DNA from: Dethiosulfatarculus sandiegensis
GTDB lineage: Bacteria > Desulfobacterota > Desulfarculia > Desulfarculales > Desulfarculaceae
Length of the DNA: 64,000 nt
Reading direction: 5' to 3'
Assembly: GCF_000931935.2 (NCBI RefSeq)
Contig: NZ_AZAC01000083.1
Span: 1 to 64,000, forward strand
Position numbers and translations under genes: made by a program. Shown one piece after another: positions 44,844 to 54,498 of this stretch. The notes below the pieces were generated by a model. That model ran no database searches and had not been told where the DNA came from. It saw only the letters and a program-made list of their open reading frames with translations. Positions within the stretch are counted from its first letter, which is position 1; each line of letters opens with the position of its first letter.

Positions 44844-45212
44844 TTAGAAATAACCCGGCCTAAGTGCCTGACCGTTTGCATTTTCCTTGGATTCATCGTC
44901 TTTTTCGCCGGCTGGTCCCGGTTCTCCGTCACTGCCTTGGATATTGGCTTTCAGCACCCTGGAGGGCCTGAAGGTCACCACCTTGCGGGAGGGAAGAATC
45001 AGGGGGTCGCCGGTCTGGGGGTTGCGCCCCCTTCTTTGGGACTTGGCCCGCACCGACCATTTACCGAAGCCGCTGATCAAAACCTCATCCCCAGAGGCCA
45101 GGGCGTGCTTTATCAGCTCCAAAGCCCTTTCCACTGCGTCCACCGCTTCGTTTTTGGATAATTGGCCTTTGGCATACACTTGAGCGATTATATCTGCCTT
45201 GGTCAAGGTCAT
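44844..45212 (-). CDS. HU/IHF-family DNA-binding protein with acidic tail
   Basis: A 122-residue nucleoid protein. The dimerising helices (TKADIIAQVYAKGQLSKNEA) are followed by GFGKWSVRAKS and the DNA-bending arm with the conserved RNPQTGDP, which places it among IHF/HU proteins (closest to IHF-alpha by eye). Normal length is about 90-100 residues; here about 25 extra residues, rich in Gly, Asp and Glu, form a tail. ATG 45212 follows GGAGGAG on the minus strand. Single gene with its own terminator. Confidence 0.9.
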   Translation of the reverse strand: MTLTKADIIAQVYAKGQLSKNEAVDAVERALELIKHALASGDEVLISGFGKWSVRAKSQRRGRNPQTGDPLILPSRKVVTFRPSRVLKANIQGSDGEPGPAGEKDDESKENANGQALRPGYF

Positions 45213-45894
45213 TTCATACTCCTCCCGGCGTTTTTCTAGCCTGCGAATCCAATAGTAAGCGAAATAAGAGGGTTGAGTCAACCTTAGCCAGCTACTTACG
45301 AAAAAAGAAATACTCTTTTTGTCTGCTTAAAGGCCGCTTAAGGCGGGAAAAAATATTTTTTCGACCTGGCGGGCGCTGATGACAAGAGCCCTTTCAGTCA
45401 AAGAACGGGGAGGGCCCCCTGGAGCGGAAAGCGGGAGGAATCTGTTACTTTACCGCTTGACGGAGAGGGGCAGGCAGTGTAGATAGGTGAACGCTTCAGT
45501 TGGGGCCCGACCTTTGGTTTTTAAAAAAATCGTTTCCAGGGCGGGCTTAAGCAGGAAAAGTTATAACCAACCATTCGCCAGGGCATTATACTGCCAATAA
45601 AAGCTGGTTTTTCATTAAAAGGAAAAATCAGAGCCCGGGCTTGCCCCGTTGCTCTGTATAACCCTTAAAAACACCTGATATGATTTTGATGCCGGGTTGG
45701 GTTGGACTTTGCCGCTCTCGGGCTGGTAAAGGTTTAGGTGTGTGAACGCTATTTTCAGGGGCCTTGCAAAAGAGCCGCTGTATTTTGGCCGCAGCCAGGG
45801 GGTTTCTGGATCTTGGCTGCCTTTTCGGTAACAATAAAAAGCACCCCCCGCCGACCGCATGGTCATGGGTGGGCGCGGGAAAGGGGCGGATACC
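45213..45894. other. Divergent intergenic region before speD
   Basis: About 680 bases between the HU/IHF gene and speD. Frames here are shadows. No clear operator or RNA element is visible; it should hold the two divergent promoters. Confidence 0.45.
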
Positions 45895-46314
45895 ATGAAG
45901 TCGTTGGGACGCCACCTCATCCTGGAACTGTTTGATTGCCCTTCTGCCCTGCTGGATGATCCGGAGCATGTCTCCCAAAGCATTATTAAGGCAGTAGAGC
46001 GCTCCGGCGCCACCTTGATCAAACCTTTTTTTCATCAATTCGCACCCCAGGGCGTAAGCGGGGTGGCCATTATAAGTGAATCGCATTTTTCCATTCACAC
46101 CTGGCCCGAATATGGTTATGCCGCCCTGGATGTCTTCACCTGCGGCGATGTAATAGACATGGACGCGGCAGTGACGAGTCTGAAACAGGACTTTCAGGCT
46201 CTTTCCATTCAAAAAATGATTCTCAGCCGTGGGGCCCTGGATCTGCCTGATGAGATGATCCAGCATAAACCCTATGCCCTGGAAGAAGCCAAGCTTGCCC
46301 GGAGCGGCGGATAA
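45895..46314 (+). CDS. speD: S-adenosylmethionine decarboxylase proenzyme
   Basis: A 139-residue bacterial (class 1B) SpeD, which makes decarboxylated AdoMet for spermidine synthesis. The self-cleavage site is ISESHFSIHTWPE: cleavage before Ser63 gives the pyruvoyl group, and His68 and Cys83 (DVFTCG) are the expected catalytic residues. ATG 45895 starts the conserved KSLGRHLILELFDC; the frame is open from 45859. Its stop overlaps the speE start by one base, so SpeD and SpeE are coupled. Confidence 0.96.
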   Translation: MKSLGRHLILELFDCPSALLDDPEHVSQSIIKAVERSGATLIKPFFHQFAPQGVSGVAIISESHFSIHTWPEYGYAALDVFTCGDVIDMDAAVTSLKQDFQALSIQKMILSRGALDLPDEMIQHKPYALEEAKLARSGG

Positions 46315-47237
46315 TGCCCGCATCAAGAGCAGACCGGGCAAAGCCCGACTTGCCGGAAAGGTTTCACCTTAGCGCCGGCGAAACCTTTTTGGAACCGCCC
46401 TGCCTTGAGGGGAGCCTGGGCCTGGCCATTAAAGTGGACCGGGTGTTGTGCCAGGAGCGCACGGAATATCAGGATCTTGCCATCATCGAGGCCGGTCCCC
46501 TGGGCAGGATTTTATTGCTCGACGGCAACATTCAGGTAAGCCAGTTCGACGAGCCGGCCTATCATGAAATGATGGTGCATGTGCCCATGTTAAGCCACCC
46601 GGACCCCAAACGGGTGCTTATCATAGGTGGAGGAGACGGCGGAGCTCTGCGCGAGGTCTTAAAGCATGAATCGGTCCAGGAGGCCCATATCTGTGAGATC
46701 GACAAAAGGGTGGTGGAGCTTAGCCGCCGTCACCTTGCCGAGCTGGCTTCGGGTTTTGACCACCCCAAAACCAGGCTGCACATAGGTGATGGATTTGCCT
46801 TTTTGGCCGGTCATAAAGAGGCGTTCGACCTTATCATAGTTGACAGCTCAGACCCCGAGGGTCCGGCCGAGGGGCTTTTTGGGCCGGACTTCTACCGGAA
46901 TCTGAAACAGGCCCTGAGACCGGGGGGCATTGCCGTGAGCCAGATGGAGTCCTGCCACCTGTACGCTCCCTTGATCAGCCGCATATTTGAACAGATAGAG
47001 GGAATGTTTGAGACATCCTATTATTACACCACCATGGTGGCCACCTATTTGAGCGGGGTGATCGGTTTTGCCTTTAACTCCCTGGGGCCCGATCCCCTGG
47101 CCCCGGTTGACCAAAAACGCCTGCAGGCCCTGGGCGAACTCGACTATTACAACCCCACTCTGCACAGGGCCGCCTTTGCCCTGCCTTGCCGCTGGCTTAA
47201 ACTGCTGCCCCCTGAAACGGCCCGGAGACAGGCTTAG
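46314..47237 (+). CDS. speE: Spermidine synthase
   Basis: A 307-residue aminopropyltransferase that transfers the aminopropyl group from decarboxylated AdoMet to putrescine. Landmarks are YQDLAIIEAGPLGRILLLDG, the SAM-site loop IIGGGDGGALREVLKH, CEIDKRVVELSRRHL, and IVDSSDPEGPAEGLF with the catalytic Asp. The N-terminal 35 or so residues precede the usual start and may be a small extension. It directly follows speD and ends before a hairpin at 47239-47265. Confidence 0.96.
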   Translation: MPASRADRAKPDLPERFHLSAGETFLEPPCLEGSLGLAIKVDRVLCQERTEYQDLAIIEAGPLGRILLLDGNIQVSQFDEPAYHEMMVHVPMLSHPDPKRVLIIGGGDGGALREVLKHESVQEAHICEIDKRVVELSRRHLAELASGFDHPKTRLHIGDGFAFLAGHKEAFDLIIVDSSDPEGPAEGLFGPDFYRNLKQALRPGGIAVSQMESCHLYAPLISRIFEQIEGMFETSYYYTTMVATYLSGVIGFAFNSLGPDPLAPVDQKRLQALGELDYYNPTLHRAAFALPCRWLKLLPPETARRQA

Positions 47238-47238
47238 C

Positions 47239-47265
47239 CCCTCACCGCCTTTTCGGCGGTGAGGG
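47239..47265 (+). terminator. Hairpin after speE
   Basis: CCCTCACCGCC (47239-47249) pairs exactly with GGCGGTGAGGG (47255-47265). It starts right after the speE stop. The run of T residues does not follow immediately, so it may be a weaker terminator. Confidence 0.65.
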
Positions 47266-47689
47266 CGATATAAAACCGCCTTTTTGCTAAAAAACGGCCA
47301 ATTAATCGGTATCTGGGGGAACCTCTTTGGTTTGTACTTGAAAACCGGTTCCTTTTTAGTATGTTAGCCAGTAAACGGTGTTTTTAGGGGCAGAGTTGAA
47401 AAATGACCCGGCCCGCGCCGGTTGTTGCGAAGCCGCTTAAGCCTTTTACGATTTTTTTAAAAAAATCGTAAATAGGTGTATCTGGCCTTTAATCCCCGTT
47501 TGGGGAGAGGTTAACCGGGTGATCTTCTTGTTGCGGCGAAGCTGCCAACCTGGTGTTTCTTCGCCCCTTTCACATCGTCAGCCGGGAAAGCGCCTTTGGC
47601 CCTTGATGGCGCGCTTCCCTTGTCAGCCCCAAAAAGGGCTGCTATTATGGATCTTTTCTTATAAATGACCCTTTAACCCACGAGGAATC
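47266..47689. other. Intergenic region before purL
   Basis: About 420 bases without a gene. It should hold the promoter of the purL-metG gene run and contains a perfect 28-bp palindrome (47445-47472), listed separately. Confidence 0.5.
47445..47472. repeat. Perfect 28-bp palindrome upstream of purL
   Basis: TTTACGATTTTTTT is followed directly by its exact complement AAAAAAATCGTAAA, with no spacer. It lies about 218 bases before the purL start. It could be an operator for a purine or polyamine regulator, or the end of the speE transcript. Confidence 0.7.
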
Positions 47690-50600
47690 ATGGCTCATCG
47701 CCTGGAGATAGGGCTCAAGCCCGAACTGAGTGATCCGGGGGGACAAAGTTTAATTAATAAAGCGCACGACTACATGGGCATTGAAATTAATAACGCCCGT
47801 GTGCTTCGCGTTCTTACCTTTGACACCGCCCTTACCAGTGAAGAACTGGAAACCGTTCGTAAACGCATCTTCACCAACCCGGTTACAGATATCAGCTCCT
47901 TTGCGCCGCTTGCGCCTAGGGTGCTTTCTGATTTTGACTGGGCGCTTTGGGTGGGCTTGAAACCCGGCGTGCGGGACAATGAGGGGTCCACGGCCTTGGA
48001 AGCCATGGCCGATGTGCTTGGCCGGGAAATGGCCGAGGATGAGGCGGTTTATTTCTCCCGCCTTTATCTGCTCAAGGCCCCGGGAATTAGCCGGGATGAG
48101 GCCGAAAGCCTCTGTGCCGAACTTCTGGCCAACCCCATTATCCAGTCCTGGCAGGTGATAGCCAAAGACCAGTGGGACCCGGAAAACGGCATCGGCATCT
48201 TTATCCCCAAGGTCAAGCTGGCCCATGAACCCAGCGTTTTGAATCTTGAGATCAAAAGCGACCGGGACCTCATGGAGCTTTCCCTTGAGCGCAATCTGTT
48301 TTTGAACGAAGCCGACATCCCGGTGATCAGGGCCTATTTTGACGATCCCGAGGTCAGGTCTTTGCGCGCGGAAAAGGGGCTCAAGGCGCCCACGGATGTG
48401 GAGCTTGAGTATGTGAGCCAGGCCAGAAGCGACCATTGCAACCACAACACGTTCAACGGCCGCTTTGAGTACCGGGATATGCTCACCGGTGAAGAGCAGG
48501 TGGTGGATAACCTGTTCAAGGAGTGCATCAAGCATCCCACGGAAAAACTGGCGGCCGAGCGGGACTGGGTGGTCAGTGTTCTTTGGGACAATGCGGGCGT
48601 GGCCCGCTTGGACGACAATAACAACTATGTGATCACGGGCGAGACCCACAACTCTCCCAGCAACATGGAAGCCTATGGCGGGGCCATTACCGGTATTGTG
48701 GGGGTTTACAGAGACCCCATGGGCACCGGCAAGGGGGCCAAGCTTTCGGCGGGCATGTGGGGCTTCTGCGTGGGCCCCAGGGATTACGACGGCGAGCTTA
48801 AACCGGCCCTGCACCCCAAAAGGCTTCTTGACGGCATAATCGAAGGCGTGCGGGACGGAGGCAATAAATCCGGCATACCCACCGCCTCGGGTCTTTTGCA
48901 TTTTGACCCTCGGTACATAGGCAAGTGCCTGGTCTTTGTCTCGGCCCTGGGTGTGATGCCCGCTCAATTGGGCGGTGAGCCCAGCCACGAGAAGACCACC
49001 AGGCCGGGAGATCTGGTGGTTATGTGCGGCGGCCGGGTGGGAGCCGACGGCATCCACGGAGTCACCGCCTCCAGCGCGGGTTATTCGGAAAACACCCCGG
49101 CCGGGCACGTGCAGATAGGCGACCCCTACACCCAGAAAAAAATGCACGATTTCCTGCTCGAGGCCAGGGATAAGGGGCTGATCCCCTATATCACCGACAA
49201 CGGCGGCGGCGGGCTCAGCTCCAGTGTGGGTGAAAGCGCCCGTTTAAGCCCCGGAGCCGAAGTAGACCTCAAAAAGGTGCCTTTGAAGTATGAAGGCCTG
49301 GACCCCTGGCAGATATGGGTCAGCGAGAGCCAGGAGCGCATGACCGTGGCTGTGGCTCCCGAGGATCACGACGCCTTCATGGCCCTTTCCGACAAGCATG
49401 ATGTCTTGAGCACGGTGATCGGTCGTTTCACCGGCGACGGAATGCTGAAGCTGACCTATGGCGACAAGGTCTGCTGTTATGTGGATGTGGCCTTCCTGGA
49501 AAAGGGTTTTCCCCAGTGGCAGTTCGAGGCGGCCTGGCTTCCTCCCGCGGCCAGGGGGCTTGTCGAGCCGGTTTTGGGCGATCCCGAGGAGATGAACTCA
49601 CTGGTTCTGGATCTCTTGGAGAGCCCCAATTTGTGTTCCAGGGAGTGGATCAACCGCCAGTTCGACCACGAGGTCCAGGGCACCAGCGTCATTAAACCTT
49701 TTGTGGGCGTCAAGGCCGACATTCCCAGTGAGGCCGGGGTGATCCTGCCGGTTTTGGAGAGTGACACCGGCCTGGCCATGGCCAGCGTGCTTCTGACCGA
49801 GTACGGGGATATAGACACCTATCACATGATCACCGCCAGCGTGGAAGAAGGCTTAAGGCGCATGACCGCCGTGGGCGGAGACCCGGAACAGGTCGGTGGC
49901 GTGGATAACTTCTGTTGGCCCTCGATCATCTACGATCCCAAGACCAATCCGGACGGCCAATACAAGGCCGCCCAGTTGGTGCGGGCCTGCTGGGGCTTGA
50001 AGGACGCCTGCCTCGCCCTGGGCATACCGCTTTTGTCGGGCAAGGATTCCATGTATGTGGACGGAACCCTTAAAAGCGAAAAGGGCCTGACCCAAAGGGT
50101 CAGCGGCCCGCCGACCATGATGTTCACCGCCACAGCGCCGGTGCCCGGCCTGCACAGGGCCCAGACCCTGGAGCCCAAGGCTGCCGGAGACCTGGTCTAT
50201 GTACTGGGCCGGACCAAGGATGAACTTGGCGGCTCGGCGCTTTACGGGCTCATGAACTTGACCGGGCTGAAGGTGCCTGAAACGGATTTTGACGCTTCCA
50301 AGGCCTTATGCCGGGCTCTTTCCCGGGCCCTGGAGGCCAACCTGGCGGCTTCGACCTGCGTTGTATCCAAAGGCGGGCTGGCCTATGGCTTTGCCCGCAT
50401 GGTCATGGCGGCCGGGATGGGCCTGGATCTGGATCTGGACCTGCTTGACGCAGAGGAAAATTTAAGCGGCTTAGGCAGGCTTTTCTCCGAATCCACCGGC
50501 CGCATGATTGTGACCGTGGATCCGGCCAAAAAGGCGGAATTTGAAGCATTATTAAAAGACGTAGCCTGGGCCGAGGTCGGCAGGGTGGCTGGCCACGACC

Positions 50601-50695
50601 GACTTCTGATAAAGGGCCTGGGCAGGAATCTGGTGGAGCTTGATGCCGCCGGTATGCGTCAATCCTTTAACAAGCGTTTCGGGGGCCTGGTATGA
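47690..50695 (+). CDS. purL: Phosphoribosylformylglycinamidine synthase, PurS-PurL fusion
   Basis: A 1001-residue FGAM synthase of purine synthesis. Two PurS-like segments (about residues 1-80 and 85-165; LEIGLKPELSDPGGQ and ALWVGLKPGVRDNEG) are fused to a PurL core. The active-site block is ARSDHCNHNTF, followed by GETHNSPSNMEAYGGA, DNGGGGLSSSVGE and GKDSMYVDG. Stand-alone PurL is about 740 residues, so PurS is built in and no separate purS is expected. The end overlaps purQ by 4 bases (ATGA). ATG 47690 is preceded by GAGGA. Confidence 0.95.
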   Translation: MAHRLEIGLKPELSDPGGQSLINKAHDYMGIEINNARVLRVLTFDTALTSEELETVRKRIFTNPVTDISSFAPLAPRVLSDFDWALWVGLKPGVRDNEGSTALEAMADVLGREMAEDEAVYFSRLYLLKAPGISRDEAESLCAELLANPIIQSWQVIAKDQWDPENGIGIFIPKVKLAHEPSVLNLEIKSDRDLMELSLERNLFLNEADIPVIRAYFDDPEVRSLRAEKGLKAPTDVELEYVSQARSDHCNHNTFNGRFEYRDMLTGEEQVVDNLFKECIKHPTEKLAAERDWVVSVLWDNAGVARLDDNNNYVITGETHNSPSNMEAYGGAITGIVGVYRDPMGTGKGAKLSAGMWGFCVGPRDYDGELKPALHPKRLLDGIIEGVRDGGNKSGIPTASGLLHFDPRYIGKCLVFVSALGVMPAQLGGEPSHEKTTRPGDLVVMCGGRVGADGIHGVTASSAGYSENTPAGHVQIGDPYTQKKMHDFLLEARDKGLIPYITDNGGGGLSSSVGESARLSPGAEVDLKKVPLKYEGLDPWQIWVSESQERMTVAVAPEDHDAFMALSDKHDVLSTVIGRFTGDGMLKLTYGDKVCCYVDVAFLEKGFPQWQFEAAWLPPAARGLVEPVLGDPEEMNSLVLDLLESPNLCSREWINRQFDHEVQGTSVIKPFVGVKADIPSEAGVILPVLESDTGLAMASVLLTEYGDIDTYHMITASVEEGLRRMTAVGGDPEQVGGVDNFCWPSIIYDPKTNPDGQYKAAQLVRACWGLKDACLALGIPLLSGKDSMYVDGTLKSEKGLTQRVSGPPTMMFTATAPVPGLHRAQTLEPKAAGDLVYVLGRTKDELGGSALYGLMNLTGLKVPETDFDASKALCRALSRALEANLAASTCVVSKGGLAYGFARMVMAAGMGLDLDLDLLDAEENLSGLGRLFSESTGRMIVTVDPAKKAEFEALLKDVAWAEVGRVAGHDRLLIKGLGRNLVELDAAGMRQSFNKRFGGLV

Positions 50696-51531
50696 CTGTG
50701 CGCGCCCTGGTTCTGGCCGGATACGGCCTGAACTGTGATGTGGAGACAAATCACGCCCTTTTGCTGGCCGGAGCAGAGGCAGAGGTGGTTCATGTAAACG
50801 ACCTCACCGGATACAAAGGGCATAAACCGGTCAAGACCCTTGATCAATACGATATCCTGGCCTTTGTGGGCGGCTTCAGTTGGGGTGACGACCATGGCGG
50901 CGGGGTGGTTCTGGCCGCCAGGCTGGCCAATCACTTGGGTGATCAGGTGCGGGAGTTCGTGGACCAGGGCGGCCTGGCCATAGGCATCTGCAACGGCTTC
51001 CAGGTGCTGGTCAACCTGGGGCTTTTACCTGGATTAAAGGGCCAGACCGAGCGTTCTGTGGCCTTGATCGCAAATAATTGCGGTAATTTCCAGGACAGAT
51101 GGGTGGAGATGCTGGCAGAGCCCAAAAGCCCTTGTGTTTTCACCAGGGGGCTCAGCCGTTTTGATCTGCCGATCCGTCACGGCGAAGGCAAGTTTGTGGC
51201 CACAGACGAAACCCTGGCGCGCCTGGAGGAGAACGGCCTGGTGGCCTTGCGCTATGGTGACGGCCGTGGAGACAGGGCAAACGGGGAGTTTCCCCAAAAC
51301 CCCAACGGCAGTAAAAACGACATAGCCGGAATCTGTGACCAGACAGGCCGAATCTTCGGGCTCATGCCCCATCCGGAGGGCTTTTACCGTCAGAGCCAGC
51401 ATCCTCTCTGGACCAGGTTGCGTGAGGAAAAGACCAGAAAGGGAGAGCCTTTTGACTCCATGGCTCCGGCCGCCGGGTTGAAGTTCTTCCAAAACGCGGT
51501 GGAGGCTGTGAAGCAGGAGAAGGCAAAATGA
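50692..51531 (+). CDS. purQ: Phosphoribosylformylglycinamidine synthase subunit PurQ
   Basis: The glutamine amidotransferase subunit of FGAM synthase, 279 residues (longer than the usual 225-230). The nucleophile is Cys100 in GICNGFQVL; LMPHPEGFY holds the catalytic His-Glu pair. GGFSWGDDHGGG is the oxyanion-side block. It overlaps purL and the next gene by 4 bases each, so the three are translated as a unit. It supplies ammonia to PurL. Confidence 0.95.
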   Translation: MTVRALVLAGYGLNCDVETNHALLLAGAEAEVVHVNDLTGYKGHKPVKTLDQYDILAFVGGFSWGDDHGGGVVLAARLANHLGDQVREFVDQGGLAIGICNGFQVLVNLGLLPGLKGQTERSVALIANNCGNFQDRWVEMLAEPKSPCVFTRGLSRFDLPIRHGEGKFVATDETLARLEENGLVALRYGDGRGDRANGEFPQNPNGSKNDIAGICDQTGRIFGLMPHPEGFYRQSQHPLWTRLREEKTRKGEPFDSMAPAAGLKFFQNAVEAVKQEKAK

Positions 51532-52571
51532 GCCAGCCCGAGCTTGCGGCCCTGAATGACGCCGACTTGGTGAGCGGTGTTTACCTGTTGAGTCATAAGC
51601 AGCTGCTCACGACCAAAACCGGCAAGCCCTACGGTTCCTTGAAACTGCAGGACCCCTCAGCCCAGGTGGAAGCCAGGTTGTGGGACAGGGCCGAAGAGCT
51701 GCTGACCCCCCTTAAAAAGGGCATGGCTGTCAAGGTGCAGGGAAAGGCGCAACTTTATGCAGGCAAGCTCCAGGTAATAGTGAATGAGCTTGCGGAAGAG
51801 CCCAATGCGGACCCGGCGCTTTTCATGGCCAAAAGCCCGGTGCCTTTCCCCAAGCTGCAAAATAGGTTCAACAGGGTCAGGAATTCGGTCAAGGACCGGA
51901 AATTGAAAAACCTGCTCAGCGCTTTTTTCAGTGAACCGGAATTCAAAAAGACCTATGAACAGGCGCCTGCGGCCAAGGGAGCCCATCACGCCTATTTACA
52001 CGGCCTGTTGGAGCATTCAGTCTCAGTGGCTGAGATGGCCCGTAAAATGGGGGATCAGTATCCGGAGCTGGAAAGGGATCTTTTGGTCACGGCCGCGCTT
52101 TTACATGATGTTGGCAAGACCAAAGAGCTGACTTTGGGACCGCCCATAGATTATACTGACCAGGGCAGGCTGGAGGGGCATATCGCCATTGGCGCGGCTA
52201 TGCTTGACCAGCGCATAAACATGCTAAAGGATTTTCCCTGCGAGCTGGCTCAACACCTGCGCCATTTGATCCTGAGCCACCACGGCTGCCTGGAGTTCGG
52301 CAGCCCGGTGAAACCTCTCACCGCAGAAGCCATGATGCTTAGCTTTCTGGATGATATGGACGCCAAAATGGCCATGTACCGCAATGTCATCTCGGAAAAT
52401 ACGGACCCCGGCAACCATTGGAGTGGTTATAACCGCCTTCTGGAGCGTTTCCTTTATACCGGACCTTCTCCGTTGCAATCACCCTCCGAGCCGGATTTTA
52501 GTGAAGATTCAACCCTTTCCCTGGGGCTTTTCAACACCGTTTCAGCCAAGGGCGAGGGAGTGGGGTCATGA
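51528..52571 (+). CDS. OB-fold plus HD-domain nuclease, YhaM-like
   Basis: A 347-residue protein with an N-terminal OB-fold (about residues 15-95; KTGKPYGSLKLQDPSAQVEARLWD) and a C-terminal HD domain (about 150-310). The metal site is visible as HGLLEHSVSV, then ALLHDVGK (His-Asp) and LILSHHG. The order matches YhaM-type 3'-5' exonucleases, which trim RNA and ssDNA. It lies between purQ and tmk with 4-base overlaps, which puts a nucleic-acid enzyme in a nucleotide/replication operon. Confidence 0.87.
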   Translation: MSQPELAALNDADLVSGVYLLSHKQLLTTKTGKPYGSLKLQDPSAQVEARLWDRAEELLTPLKKGMAVKVQGKAQLYAGKLQVIVNELAEEPNADPALFMAKSPVPFPKLQNRFNRVRNSVKDRKLKNLLSAFFSEPEFKKTYEQAPAAKGAHHAYLHGLLEHSVSVAEMARKMGDQYPELERDLLVTAALLHDVGKTKELTLGPPIDYTDQGRLEGHIAIGAAMLDQRINMLKDFPCELAQHLRHLILSHHGCLEFGSPVKPLTAEAMMLSFLDDMDAKMAMYRNVISENTDPGNHWSGYNRLLERFLYTGPSPLQSPSEPDFSEDSTLSLGLFNTVSAKGEGVGS

Positions 52572-53236
52572 GCGCCAAAGATTGCAAAAGACCGCTTTTC
52601 ATAACTATGGAAGGCGGCGAAGGGGTGGGAAAGACCACCCAGATGCGCATGCTGGAGCGCCGTATCAAGGCTGCGGGGTTTGAGGTCTTTATCACCCGCG
52701 AGCCAGGTGACACCCTTTTGGGCACCGAGATAAGGCGCATGGTCAGTGAAGTAAAGGATGAATCCCCCTGCCCGGAGGCGGAACTGCTGCTTTACCTGGC
52801 CGATCGGGCCGAGCATGTGCGCAAAGTCATACGTCCGGCCCTTAAAAAGGGCAAGCTGGTGCTTTGCGACCGTTTTGCCGATTCCAGCGAGGTTTACCAG
52901 GGCAGGGCCAGGGGCCTGGGCGCGGAAAAGGTGCGGGAGCTGAACAAGTGGGTCTGCGGCGATGTATGGCCTGACCTCACCCTGTTTTTAGATATGGACC
53001 CGGGTGAAGGCCTGACCAGGGCCAGCCAGAGACAGGGTTGGCTGGGGCTGGACCGTCTGGAACAGGAAGGCGTGACCTTTCACCAGGCCGTGCGTAAGGG
53101 ATTTGTGGAACAGGCCGCCGCTGATGCAAGCCGCATAAAAATAGTGCCGGCTCAAGGCAAGGCCGAGGAAGTGGCCGAGCGCATCTGGACTTTGGTCAAG
53201 CCGGTCTTGCAAAAATGGAAAAACAGTGAGGCTTAA
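52568..53236 (+). CDS. tmk: Thymidylate kinase
   Basis: A 222-residue dTMP kinase. The P-loop is EGGEGVGKTTQ (about residues 16-26), with FITREPGDT, DRFADSSEVYQG (the DR(Y/F) motif) and LFLDMDPGEGLTRA. Length and order are normal. The stop overlaps the holB start by 11 bases. It supplies dTDP for DNA synthesis; tmk next to holB is a common bacterial pairing. Confidence 0.95.
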   Translation: MSAKDCKRPLFITMEGGEGVGKTTQMRMLERRIKAAGFEVFITREPGDTLLGTEIRRMVSEVKDESPCPEAELLLYLADRAEHVRKVIRPALKKGKLVLCDRFADSSEVYQGRARGLGAEKVRELNKWVCGDVWPDLTLFLDMDPGEGLTRASQRQGWLGLDRLEQEGVTFHQAVRKGFVEQAAADASRIKIVPAQGKAEEVAERIWTLVKPVLQKWKNSEA

Positions 53237-54218
53237 AGGCCTTTTGGGCCAAAAACGGGTGACCGCCCAGCTTGAGGCTGAAATGGCGGCGAACCGACTG
53301 GCCCATGCCTATCTTTTTGTCGGCCCCATGGGAACCGGCCGCGGCGTGGCGGCCAAGGCCCTTTTCCAGGCGATCAACTGCCGGGAAAAGGAAGGGGAAC
53401 ACCCTTGCGGCCGCTGCCCCTCCTGCCTTCGCTTTTTGGCGGGGAATCATGAAGATTTTTTAGAGGTTGCCCCCGCCTCGGATTCTGTTTCGGCTCAAAT
53501 AAAAGTGGAGCAGGTAAGGGAGATCATACGCACCCTTTCCTTTGCCCCTTTTGGCAAGGGTTGGCGTGTAGTTCTCATAAGGCGGGCCGAGAATTTGAAC
53601 CCGGCCGGATCGGGGGCCCTGCTCAAGACCTTGGAAGAACCGCCCAAGGGTAATATCCTCGTCCTGACCGTACAGGACCCTGCCGCTATTTTGCCTACTT
53701 TGGTAAGCCGTTGCCGCCGGGTTAACTTCAAGCCCCTTGACCAGGGAATTATAATTGAGGAACTGATCAGGCGGGGCCAGGATCCGGTGGAAGCCGGTTT
53801 AAGGGCCGCCATGAGCAGCGGCTCTTTGGGCCAGGCCCTGACCCTGGATCAGGAAAAACTTTTCTCCGATCTTAGGCGTTTTGTCTTTCATTTAAAGGAA
53901 CAGAGCGATCCCCTTAAGGACTGGTCCTATGCCGAAGAGACTGTCGGGTCCTATAAGGGCAGTGGACATATTGATCGTCAAGGATTGGCCGCGGTCCTGG
54001 ATTTGTGGGGCCAGTATTTTCGGGATCAGGCTGTGATATCAACAGGTAAACCGGAAATGACGGTTTTACCGCCCGAGTTTTTGGGGGGACTGGACCCGAG
54101 CCGGGCGGTGCGAGGTTTTACACTGGTCAGAGAAGCGCAACAGAGTATTTTAGCCAATGCCGCGCCGGAGCTCACCCTGGTGGTTTTATTGGGCAAACTA
54201 AGGGATGCGGCAAGGTGA
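53226..54218 (+). CDS. holB: DNA polymerase III delta-prime subunit
   Basis: A 330-residue clamp-loader subunit. The AAA-type fold begins with LAHAYLFVGPMGTGRGVAAKAL, a P-loop in which the usual Lys is replaced (GTGRGV), consistent with delta-prime not hydrolysing ATP. The zinc module is in CREKEGEHPCGRCPSC, and KTLEEPPKGNI and LVSRCRRVNF are the family's conserved blocks. It starts at GTG 53226, inside the tmk 3' end. It loads the sliding clamp with DnaX and HolA. Confidence 0.9.
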   Translation: MRLKGLLGQKRVTAQLEAEMAANRLAHAYLFVGPMGTGRGVAAKALFQAINCREKEGEHPCGRCPSCLRFLAGNHEDFLEVAPASDSVSAQIKVEQVREIIRTLSFAPFGKGWRVVLIRRAENLNPAGSGALLKTLEEPPKGNILVLTVQDPAAILPTLVSRCRRVNFKPLDQGIIIEELIRRGQDPVEAGLRAAMSSGSLGQALTLDQEKLFSDLRRFVFHLKEQSDPLKDWSYAEETVGSYKGSGHIDRQGLAAVLDLWGQYFRDQAVISTGKPEMTVLPPEFLGGLDPSRAVRGFTLVREAQQSILANAAPELTLVVLLGKLRDAAR

Positions 54219-54498
54219 AGATTGACCAGCGCCAAGTAAAAGGGCAGAATGCCTTTACGGCCCATTATTTGATCATGCTTTGGCCCGGGCCTTTTGGTTA
54301 TAAAAGAGAAAATTCATCTTCATATATTTAGTGGGGACGTGCGGGAGGAATTAATATCTGTCAAAGGATATCCCGCTTAAGCTCAGCATTTTTTAGGCCG
54401 GCTATGGTTCGGCGGCAGGAGCTGGGGTAAACAAGGCCTGACAGGCAATTAGCCAGATAGGAATTCAAATAAGCCGCAGAGAGGAAGCTTGGCCAATT

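Noticed and set aside
47750..49147. Long minus-strand open frame (465 codons) opposite purL
   Set aside because: It is antisense to a clear PurL gene, has no family motif and its composition reflects the complement of purL codons.
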